A DNA stretch of 64,000 nt from Tremella fuciformis (lineage: Eukaryota > Basidiomycota > Tremellomycetes > Tremellales > Tremellaceae): positions 2,976,001 through 3,040,000 of the forward strand of contig CP136490.1 in NCBI GenBank assembly GCA_032768795.1. The letters run 5' to 3'. Below the pieces are notes generated by a model that saw nothing but the letters and a program-made list of their open reading frames with translations, did not search any database and was not told the origin of the DNA. Positions 23,807 to 32,776 of the stretch are shown here, piece by piece (position 1 is the stretch's first letter; the number at the start of each line of letters is the position of its first letter). Both the position numbers and the translations under genes were made by a program.

Positions 23807-24641
23807 TCAGGCCGACGCCTTCTTCTCCTTGACGTAGGCTTTGCGGACCAAATCCCGACGGTTCTTCTTCGCGAGCTGGATCTTGAAGCGGTCAAAGTCG
23901 TTGGCGTTCTGACAGTCAGCAAGCGAACCTAGAAGGGGTCTGCAAGACCGTCTGAGAGATCATGCTAGACAAGAACGCTACTGACCTTCCTGACCTGCCT
24001 CGCTGCGAGCTTCTTGGCCCATCCGCTGGCCTCCCACTTCTCCAAGACACCGGCCTTCTCGATGGCCTTCTTCACTGCGCCGGATCCTGCGGCTCGGGGG
24101 AGTTTGGCGAGAGTGTAAGGGGTGAGGATGAGGTTGCGGTAAGGGAAAGCCTGACGAGGGACAGAGGTCGATGGGCCGTCGATGAGGGCCTAAATGTCAG
24201 CTCCCGTATCCCGTCGTCCAGTCCTCCTTGACGTACCCGGTTGTGGTCGATGATCTCGACGATGACGGCGAGCTTGCCGGCAGAGGGGCCCTCGTTGACG
24301 AGGACTACACGGCCGACCTCGACGAATCGCTTGAAGGTGGAAGGCTGGGCCTGCAATGTCAGCGCCGAGTCCCAGCCTGTCTCCATATCGTTCAACCCCT
24401 CTCGTGCTAGCAGCCCCGTCGGCGCCTCTGGCGGAGGAGTGTCGGTGCTGAAGAGCCCGGCCAAGTCCCGCAAGACCAGCCTGGGCTCCGTATGCTGTCC
24501 CATAGCCAACGCTGCCCAAGTGTTCCATCCATCTCGTGCCAAGCTGTCCATCCTCTCCGAATCTCCCAAAAGCATTCGCTTCCCAGGCCTTCCCCGATGA
24601 TCGCCTGTGTTGATGAGATAGGTCTAGACACTCACGACCAT
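23807..24641 (-). CDS. RPL14: 60S ribosomal protein L14 (eL14)
   Basis: A structural protein of the large ribosomal subunit. Exon 1 holds only two codons (MV, 24641-24636). A 285-nt intron follows, then exons 24350-24237, 24189-23986 and 23908-23807, giving 142 codons including the stop. The protein starts [16 protein letters not shown] after the long intron and contains [16 protein letters not shown] and [17 protein letters not shown] at the basic C-terminus. A tiny first exon followed by a long first intron is common in fungal ribosomal-protein genes. It is divergent from the bZIP gene. Confidence 0.95.
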
Positions 24642-25533
24642 GTTGTTGATATCCTCAGCACTTCGCGACCGAGAATGGGAAAGGTGTCGAAGGGTATTGA
24701 CGGTTAACGAGGCCTCTACAGGTGCGACTTGGAGATAGCAGCCAGGAGCCAGCGGAGTCAGGGTCGGAAACAAGCTCGATAGAACGTGTGGCACAACCAG
24801 AACGAGGTTTCTCGTCGGTCATAAACGGGATGAAGCTAAACGCCGATGGCTTCGGACGTAAACAAACGTCAAAACGCTTACCAAGCACGTCAGCAAGGGA
24901 TAATTACCTAGAGGGGCAATTTGATGGAGCGATGGAAAAGGGTTCACCCAGGCCTGTGCATCGATGAACAGCCCACGATCGCCAATTCCCTCTTTGCCCT
25001 CTCCAACAGCCCTCAACGACGACTCTTTCAGTTTTGTTCTCTGCTTCTCGACTAGACATCCCATCAAAAACGGCCCAGCCTCAGGCCGCCATCACCGACT
25101 TCTGCCTTTCGACGCACGCCGTGAAGCACACACACCCCCTTCTGTGCCCGACACCAAAAACCGAGGGATTGGTCATCGATCGCGACCCTTCCTCCATCGA
25201 ACGACCCCGATTCTATTAGACCTCCGTTCTTCACTCGGACAGCTCTTGCACGTTACGGTCAATTACCACCCTTGCCACTCCTTTCAGCACCGTCCCAAGC
25301 GTCTGGGCTCCTGACCGCCGCACCGCGACCGCCGTAGTTGAAAAGGGGATTGGTGTGAGAGGGATTCGCACATCGCACCTCATCCACATCTAGGCATCAT
25401 ACCTCATAGGCATCGAGAACGGCCATACGCACACCGCTCGAGCTTGAAGGGATCGTCGACCTCCCGCTCCCTTGTCCTGCCGTCTCCTGTCCAGTCCCAT
25501 TCGTCGCTGAGAAAACCGTATCAACAAAGCAGC
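24642..25533. other. Divergent promoter region of RPL14 and the bZIP gene
   Basis: About 890 nt. An ATTGG (reverse CCAAT) occurs at 25168-25172. The last 330 nt before the bZIP start contain no ATG, so I see no upstream open reading frame there. Confidence 0.5.
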
Positions 25534-26346
25534 ATGGCGTCATTTGATCTCCCCGAACACCTGCAAGGGCTGAACACCCTGGCGCCCTCTCCGCCTGTCG
25601 CGCGAGACGACGACCAAGAGTTCTGGGCCTACCTGCATGCCGACGACCTGTTCAAGAACTTTGGCACAAACGAGGCATACCAACCCAAACCCGAGCAAGC
25701 GACCGTCCCCCCACCCACCCCGGTGGACAAGCGGGACGCCGCACCGAGTCTGTCAGACTTCATTGCCAAGTTTGTCTCTGACCCGAACGCCGGGATGCCC
25801 GCGGAACCGACTGCGGGCTTGCCATACCCTTTCAACGTCAACTACTCGCCCGCAGTCGCCTCCAGCAGCGCCCCCACCCCTCGCACACCTCTGTCTGCCG
25901 GACTCGCCGGCATCAACACAGCCGACATTATCCCTCGTCCAGAGCTGATTGAGGAGGACGACGAGGAGCAAGAGGAGCGCGTGACCGGAGCCAAGCGATT
26001 GAAGCAGCTGGGCGCCGACACTGCGACCATTCAGGAGGACAAGCGGAGACGAAATACCGAGGCGTCTGCCCGCTTCCGTGCGAAGAAGAAGGAAAGGGAG
26101 CAAGCAGTCGAGCAACAGAACAGTGTGTCGCCTTTAGCATATCAAATGGACTTCGGCTGACATCATCTAGAAGTGCTGCAGGCACAGGTTGCAGAGCTCA
26201 CTGCTCAGAAGCAGCGTCTCGAGTCGGAGAACACTCTGTTGCGACAAATAGTGCTGCATGGCAAGCCAGGTGCCGAGGGCTCCGCTGCACCGAGCGGCGA
26301 CCTCGCCAGCCTATTTGCCGGGCTGAAGCGGAAGAGGGACGAATAG
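25534..26346 (+). CDS. bZIP transcription factor of the Cys3/Zip1 type
   Basis: Exons 25534-26122 and 26171-26346 give 255 codons including the stop. The N-terminal two thirds are acidic and Pro-rich (activation-domain-like). The basic region DKRRRNTEASARFRAKKKER near residues 167-186 is characteristic of the Cys3/Zip1/MetR subgroup, which controls sulfur-amino-acid and related metabolism. The heptad leucine zipper follows across the intron (VLQAQVAELTAQKQRLESEN). The 48-nt intron sits between the basic region and the zipper. The link to sulfur control is inferred from the basic-region signature only. Confidence 0.85.
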
Positions 26347-26635
26347 GGGGAACAAAGAAAGGGAAAGAGCAGCAGCAGCAAGTAGAGCACCTGTCTAGAT
26401 GTTTGGGCATTGTATGATCGTGTCACATGCTCGCTGTCTGCTGACCGTCTGCTGACGTCATCTGTCAGCTCGTCGTCCAAAGGATGCTTGCCGCTGCGCA
26501 CAGACATGCGCTCACGGTCTGCGCACTGACCTCCCCTCATCGCGTTCTTCTTTCCTGGAAAGGCTTACACTTCTCTCCCTTTCCACTCTCCTCCCAATCG
26601 ATCAACCAGACGTATTGCCTCCGCAAGTCTTCACG

Positions 26636-27490
26636 ATGCCCAAGAAACGCCGCGCGTCAAAGTCGCCCGCGTCCCCAGACCACAAGGACGACTTGTGAGC
26701 TCCCTCCTCGCTTATACTCGCCGCCTCTCTTCTGCGCCAGCCCTCACTATGACTCTGACTCTCGCTCAAGACAGCAGCCTGTCCAACGACCTCTTGCACA
26801 AAGTTGAAGGTGTGCTGTCCTTCCCCGGGGTGGCGAGCAGCACTGAACGACAGACAACATCCACCGCAAACGGGCGAAGAAGTGCGACAAGGCCGTGCGA
26901 GAGGGCCAGAAGACATTTCAGGAACTCGTCAGCTGTCGGGATCAAGAGTAGCGCCGAGCTGACATGAAGGAAGGGAGGCTGAAGGACTTGGAGACGGAAC
27001 ATGCTGCAATACGGTATGCTTCACTTGCTTGCTGCATGGTCTCTCGAGCCTCACCACCAGCAAGGACATATATGCGACATTCTGCACGCGGTACCTTGCT
27101 GGGCGCGAAAACCTCATCAGGTCTTTCGACCGCCTCAAGGAGCTCGACGCGGCTGTTCAGGCCGCCTTGGGCGAGGTCTTTACCGAGCTGGACAAGGTAG
27201 GGAAGCACAAGCAGAGCACTACCGATTATCGCGCCAAAATCATCGAGAACGAGCGATGTACGAGATCTTGCATTCTGAGTGTTTGGCTGAGGTACTGTAT
27301 AGCTGCCAAGTCGCTCCATAAAGCTATCGAGGACGGCACTGCCGCGTCCATCAAGCCGACTGTGCATGGCCCTGACAAGCCAAAACCCGTTCAACGTGCC
27401 ACAGCCGATGTTGGCTCATTCAAGTCCGGTCACCCGAACAAGAGGAAGAAGCCTCGCACAACCGATCAGACACTGGTCAACTCTGATTGA
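26636..27490 (+). CDS. Small basic coiled-coil protein, probably nuclear
   Basis: Six exons inferred: 26636-26694, 26775-26809, 26854-26927, 26970-27013, 27061-27257 and 27303-27490, summing to 199 codons including the stop. The N-terminus MPKKRRASKSP and C-terminus NKRKKPRTTD look like nuclear localisation signals. The middle is charged and helical (GRLKDLETEHAAI; RSFDRLKELDAAVQAALGEVF), compatible with a coiled coil. The last intron is 45 nt and in frame, so retention would only insert 15 residues. I do not recognise a family. The joins rest on splice signals and frame. Confidence 0.5.
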
Positions 27491-27807
27491 GCGGGAGAAT
27501 GATTGACCATGTCAGACGTCAGTCACCACCTTCACAGGTGTGCCCCTGCTGATCAGGAGCGCGAACATACGACGAGCCACACCACAACTCATGGCAATGT
27601 ATGTAATTAGGTACTTCAGTTGGGTTTCTCGAGCAAGCACGTACAATGCATCCACAACCACGTCTCATACAGATCAACCGTACGTCTAACCTACACATAC
27701 GAAATCTTCCCAAGCACAGGCTTGTTTGGAACCAGTCTAAAGTCTACGCCGACGGTACCGAAGCACCCCTGACGAGATCTTCACCACCCCTATTCCACCA
27801 CCCCACT

Positions 27808-30545
27808 CTACTCCTTCTTCTTGCAGATCTTAGACGGGATGCTGAACCCGTCGGTCCTGACACCACCGCCCCAAGGGGTCTGGCCAATCACAGTGGCGTC
27901 CTCGCCCAAGCCGCGTTCGGCAAAGGCCTTCCAAATGAGACAAGCGTTCTGTCCGCCAGTCCTGATCTGATCGGCCTGAATGATCGCATCTCGGGCGTTG
28001 AAGAAGCTCGGTCGGCAGGGCTGCAGCTTCATGGCGTCGATGACGAGCTGCAGCGCAAGAGTGTTGCCGTGCTTGGGGACCAGCGGGATGGGGCGACCTG
28101 CAGCGTCGAAGGATTGAGGCGTGATGTAATAGTCATTGGGCTCGCTGACATCCTCAGGCGGGAAGAGCGTAGAGGAGAACCCATACTTCTCGACGAGACG
28201 CTGCGTCATGACAAAGAGGAACTCTGCCCACACCTCACCGATGGCGTGAACGCCCCAGTAGCCGGGTCGGTCGAGGGTCTTGTAAGTCGACGGGTTGGTA
28301 GTGGAATTGCTGGAGTACATGTAGTTGCGGATACCGGCGCCACGGTTAGCAGCCCATGCGCCCATGGCGAAGGTGTCTGTACCGTTGCTATGCTGTCAGT
28401 ATGCTAAATGCCTGAGTCGGCCGCGCTTACACAAAGTTTTTGTGCTCCATGATCTGTCGAATGAGAGTGGCGATGGCATCACCCCAGCCTTCGCCCATGC
28501 CCCCGGCCTCGCCGTAACCGAGACAGCCTGAATTTGCGGGACCACCAGTCAAACGAGTGGAGAGACCGTGACTGCGCAATCAATACGGGTCCACGGACAA
28601 GGAGAAGCAGCTTACCTATACTCGTGAATGACGATCCCAGCCTCGAGGTCCCCATCGCGGTAGGGTGTGGCGGTGTCCCACACGTACATCCTCATCCGAG
28701 GAGGAGTGCCGTCTGGAGGAGTCATGAAGTTGGCGTTGTTGTATCCCGAGCCGTCCTGAGCATTGCAGATGACCGGGTCGCCCCCACGCCCACCGAGACC
28801 AAAGTTGTGGGCCTGGAAGTTGCCTGAGATTTCGTCAAAGCCAAGTCCGTACAACAAGTCGTGGTACGTGTTACTAGTGTAGAACAGTTGAGTCACAACC
28901 ATGTCGACGTATTCCTTTGGAGCGAGACCATCAGGCTCTCCATAGTCGTACACGAAGGCCATGGAAGAATTGACGGGCCGGTAGTTTGTGATGTAGTTGT
29001 TTTGACCCTCCCAGTCTTCATGGGCAATCACGTTGTTACCGGCGGTGGTGTAAAAGGTTGTCGAGTTGCCAGTGACATTGGTGCCGGGGAAGTGAGTAGT
29101 CCAGGGGTTGGCCGAAGTTGGGATCGTATGCCATCCGAGTGGCGACGCAGCCTTATCCCAAGGCCTGTTCACGACCGTGAGATTGCCGGTCATCGGGTCG
29201 TTGATACCTCAACGATCAGCCTTATAAGTATCGCAAAGGCCAAACAACTTACCCCAAGGGAAGACTTGGTACGAGTAGGGCTCGATCTCGGTGGGAGGGG
29301 GGAGAGGCTTCTGCTTGCCCCCCTTCATGAGCTTGTCGATGGGGTCCCAAGTGAAGTCACTAGCCCAGTCGACGATCCTGAGGAGTTCGCCCGTCGAGAC
29401 ATCGACGTAGGCCTCGTACCAGCTGTCACGCTTCTGGACCTCGAGTTTCCACACGACTCGGGGCTCGCCTTCTGAGGTCTGAGTGTACATGAGCCTGGCC
29501 GGGACGCTGTCAACGACACCGGCCTTGGCCAGACCGGCACCCGAGATGATCTCAGTGACCGGCTCATTGGGCGCTGGCTTTGGCGCAAGATGGTGAACCG
29601 GGGTGGTCTCGAAATCTTCGGCCGAGAGAGGCGCGTCTTTAATGCCCTTGCGCTCTTCACGTGTAGAGAGGCGAGGTAGAAGGCTGACGAGAGCGTCAAC
29701 AGGTCCCATCATACCATCGGCATTGATGCCAAGGGGCTTGACGTCGACATCCTTGCAGACAGCGCGGTAGTGCTGCTTCATGTGGCGCATGTTCTTCTTG
29801 AGCTGTCGGAAGGAGTGCTCATCGAAGGCTTCTTCGGGGTCGGATGACGAGGTGAACCCGCCATAGACCAACTGTGCAGCGGCTTTGACCAACTTCCAGG
29901 GTCCTTTCTCGCCGTCGCGCAGGTGCTTGAGACGGTGGATCTCCTCCTTCTGCGCCGCCATAGAGAACTCGAGAGTCTGACAAACCTTGGCCGTCTCCCC
30001 GGATGCGGCACCAGAAGCCTGGACGTCGAAGGCGCTGACAGAGCCTGGGTGGAAAGAGGAACCCCAGGAAAGGACCCGGCCATCTCGGTCAACGTTGACA
30101 TTGATGTCTCCATCCGAGACCTCGAGGCCATTGAGGAGCTGACGGGCGTAGATGTGGGTGACGAGGGTGCGAGGGTCGGTATAGGTCTGTTATGAGCTTG
30201 GTCTCGGCTGCTGAGAAGGTGGCGACTCACGTCGGGTCGAAGGTAGAACGCCACACCCTCCTCGCCGCCGACCTTATCAGCGATCCACTGAGCGCCGATA
30301 ACCTTTGGGTCGACAACGTCGCCCGTCAGGCCTGCAGCGGCGACGACGAATGGCTCAGAAAGCACCTCGTACTGGGCGTGCGAGTGGGACGGGCCGAACG
30401 ACAGCGACTTGCGCAGCTTGTTGGATGGATGATGGTGGGAATGAGCGTCGTCATGATGCGAGTGCTTGGAATGATGGGGGTGAGCCGAGGTGGTGGCAAG
30501 GGTGGCGAGACATGGCAAGAGTGCCAGGAGCGCGGTGGAGCGCAT
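27808..30545 (-). CDS. Secreted fungalysin-type metalloprotease (M36)
   Basis: An extracellular zinc endopeptidase made as a pre-pro-enzyme. Exons 30545-30231, 30186-29253, 29207-28616, 28571-28431 and 28387-27808 give 854 codons including the stop. A signal peptide ([21 protein letters not shown]) is followed at once by a very His-rich stretch. The pro-region ends near the start of the catalytic domain. The zinc site [11 protein letters not shown] spans the third intron, and GEGWGD supplies the third zinc ligand region; both match M36. The C-terminal part ([22 protein letters not shown]) is also typical. Related Tremellomycete enzymes are known secreted proteases. Introns are 43-45 nt. Confidence 0.93.
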
Positions 30546-30961
30546 GACGATGGTGGAGTGGTGTTACAAGATGCTACTGCTGGGTGCGATACAACGATGC
30601 TAGATGATGGTGGTATGTGAGTGAATGACAAGAGAAGAGAGAGATAGAGAGAGAGACAGGAAAGGGGGTTACGCGTTATAGAGTTGGGGGGTTGGTCCAA
30701 GAGACGACCAAGATAGGCGATTCGCGGGGGTGGCACACGACAACGACTGGTCAGCCATCCAATCGGGCAACTGGGCCCCGGACCCTGAACACATCCCTTC
30801 AATCTCCACCGCTCCGGCCCGGCTGTATCATATCACATCATCAGCACATCTTCGTCATTCGCTGTCCTAAGACAAAAGGTGCATGCATGTTCTTCATAGA
30901 GAGAACCTCTTCATCCATTCCAGAGAAGGATAGAAACGTGGGAGGGGAAGGAAAAAAAGAG
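30546..30961. other. Spacer between the fungalysin gene and tRNA-Glu
   Basis: About 415 nt holding the protease promoter and leader; a GA-rich run (AGAGAGATAGAGAGAGAG) lies near 30638-30655. No gene is supported. Confidence 0.5.
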
Positions 30962-31044
30962 TTCTCCGGCAGGGAGTCGAACCCTGGTCACCCGCGCAGC
31001 ACGACCGTGAGAAGCGGATATACTAACCGTTGTACTACCGAAGA
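30962..31044 (-). tRNA. tRNA-Glu (anticodon CUC) with an 11-nt intron
   Basis: On the minus strand the 83-nt gene folds as a cloverleaf. The acceptor stem is TCTTCGG with CCGGAGA and discriminator A. The T arm is CAGGG-TTCGACT-CCCTG and contains a good B box (GGTTCGACTCC). The anticodon stem is TCCGC with GCGGG and the loop is TTCTCAC, giving CTC at positions 34-36. An 11-nt intron (CGGTCGTGCTG) lies after position 37, the canonical place. The mature body is 72 nt. Confidence 0.9.
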
Positions 31045-31208
31045 AGTACAAGGATTGGGGTGCTCAAACAAATATATAGTGCTTGCAAGGAAACCAAGCG
31101 CTGCTGCTCCCAAAGCTCACGAAGCAGGACTCAAGGTATACATGGGACACACAGATATCGCTATACAACCGGGCCTGATCTAATCAACCGAAAAAGCTCT
31201 CGAAGCGA

Positions 31209-32313
31209 CTAGCAGGTACAAGCAGACGGCGTGTCCTCTTTCTGGTCGGCCACTTTGACCCCCTGCTTGCCCTGCACCGTTCTCGGTGCCGGGGCATTCA
31301 GTGGAAGCTTCTTAGCTGAGCAGTCAGCATCACACATATCGCAGGTCGAGTTGACTGACCAATCTCCATGAACAGCTCCTCCACGCCCTCTCCGGTCTTT
31401 GCACTGGCCTCGGCAAACAACAGCCCCTCCTCTTGAGCATACTGTTCACCCATCTCTCGTGGCGTCTTGCGTTGGGATTCGAGGTCAGTCTTGTTGCCTA
31501 CAAGCATGATGACGATCGATGGGTCTGCTTGACGCTGCAACTCGCGGACCCACATCTTCGCTTTCTCGAATGAGGTCTGGGGTCAATGCTGAGCGCAGAT
31601 GAGTATCGATGTTGCATACCTCTGGCGGCTGGCCTGTTAGCAGGTTTCCTGACGTGACAATGCAACTCACCTGTGTTATGTCATAGGCAATGACAGCTGC
31701 ATTCGAGTTGCGGAAATAGATGGGTGCAAGCGATTTGTACCGTTCTTGACCGGCCTGGTCGTTAGATCAAGGTCACTCTCTCAGTCTTGAACACACGGTG
31801 TCCCATATTTCGAATTTGATCGATGTGTTCTCGTCGAGCGATACGGTCTGGGTCAGAAATGCGGCTACAATGTTAGTCGAAGCGCTCCTTGAGCTGTCTG
31901 CGGCACATACCACCTGTAAGGAAGAACAAAGGGATCATGTTAGCAGTGGTGTATGTAGGCTGGACCAGACAGACCTATGGTCGACTCTCTTTAAGGTCAG
32001 CGACTGTGAACTGCATGGCCTTGGAGATGACATGCCTGAAATCGGAAAACTCGTTGCGAACCTGCGCCACCGTGAGTTGAATCGCTCATGCGGAGGTATT
32101 GAACGTACAAATCTCAGCACCAAGCTGCTCTTGCCCACCGCCGACTCGCCTGCTGGTCAGCACCGTCATCACACGGTTGGTTTCAATCATTGTCCCGCCA
32201 TGGCGAGGCTGCCTCGTGCGGACCAGCCGCCCAATCGTCGGGTCTGTCACCCAGGTGCTGCGGAGTATCCACTGACCTAGCAATACGAGTTTAAACGATG
32301 TTGTCCGGGCCAT
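31209..32313 (-). CDS. RAB5: Rab5-type small GTPase, with micro-exons
   Basis: A regulator of early-endosome fusion (Ypt5/Vps21/Rab5). Exons in order: 32313-32277, 32149-32109, 32061-32036, 31988-31975, 31913-31911 (3 nt), 31864-31797, 31754-31671, 31628-31620 (9 nt), 31576-31360 and 31315-31209. They sum to 202 codons including the stop. Landmarks: [13 protein letters not shown] (P-loop), ESTIGAAFLTQ (Rab5 switch I), [14 protein letters not shown] (switch II), GNKTD and SAK, and a C-terminal CTC for double geranylgeranylation. The 3-nt exon is needed to restore STIGAAF. The intron at 31989-32035 begins with GC. The 9-nt exon is optional by frame but divides a 94-nt gap into two normal-sized introns. 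Confidence 0.9.
31620..31628 (-). other. Candidate 9-nt micro-exon of the Rab5 gene
   Basis: CCGCCAGAG (Pro-Pro-Glu) lies between a CTAAC...GGCCAG acceptor and a GTATGC donor. It splits the interval into introns of 42 and 43 nt. The residues fall in the loop between DITQ and SFEKAK, where Rab5 proteins vary in length. Confidence 0.5.
31911..31913 (-). other. 3-nt micro-exon of the Rab5 gene
   Basis: On the minus strand the order is intron 31914-31974 (CTAAC branch, CTTACAG acceptor), then GTG, then a GTATGT donor, then intron 31865-31910 (CTAAC branch, GTAG acceptor). Joining ATA-G, GTG and CC-GCA gives I-G-A-A, the invariant Rab5 sequence. Skipping the three bases keeps the frame but deletes the glycine. 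Confidence 0.8.
31989..32035 (-). other. GC-AG intron in the Rab5 gene
   Basis: The donor is AG|GCATGT. Using it gives [13 protein letters not shown], exactly the length of the Rab5 loop. The nearest GT donor would add two residues (His-Arg). Confidence 0.65.
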
Positions 32314-32776
32314 TGCGTCGTATTGGTGTTCGTCTGAGGTACGTCAGAGTCCAGTCTTGCCAGAGAGATGATGCGCAATCGAAGCGATGCGTTGACGGAT
32401 GTTGTAGGTGAGCGATGATAGAATGGGTGGCGGCGGCGTCGGCCGGAAGAAGGTGCGGTGTAAACGATGAGATTACGTATTCAGCTCGCCAGAAGCCGAT
32501 GTTCGTTCCAACAGGTGCGAGTATTGGATCAATCCTCATCATCTTCATACGCGTGTAAGCAATCTCGGCCTGAGTAACATCGCTCCATCGTCCACGACTT
32601 TTCGAGCCGCTATACCATCGGATGAGGTGTCCGGCATGAAGCAGGCAGATTCCAGATTGAAGCGATAAGTTGAGGTGCCGGTTTATCTGAGTAAACCTAT
32701 ACGGTACAAGCCCGGTCAAGCTCGCATCGGTCTGGCAGGAAGCGATTATCCCGAGTGAGACAAGCGCCAGAGTGAG
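32314..32776. other. Divergent promoter of Rab5 and the RRM gene
   Basis: About 460 nt; long unsupported reading frames occur here but none resembles a protein family. Confidence 0.5.

Noticed and set aside
24072..24575. Open frame running through the RPL14 first intron, which could look like an N-terminal extension of eL14
   Set aside because: The joined [11 protein letters not shown] start fits eL14 exactly, and the intron has clear donor and acceptor; the frame inside it is not conserved-looking.
30638..30655. GA-rich run near the fungalysin promoter considered as a microsatellite or CRISPR-like repeat
   Set aside because: It is a simple purine tract without unit structure or spacers; no CRISPR arrays are expected or seen in this eukaryotic sequence.
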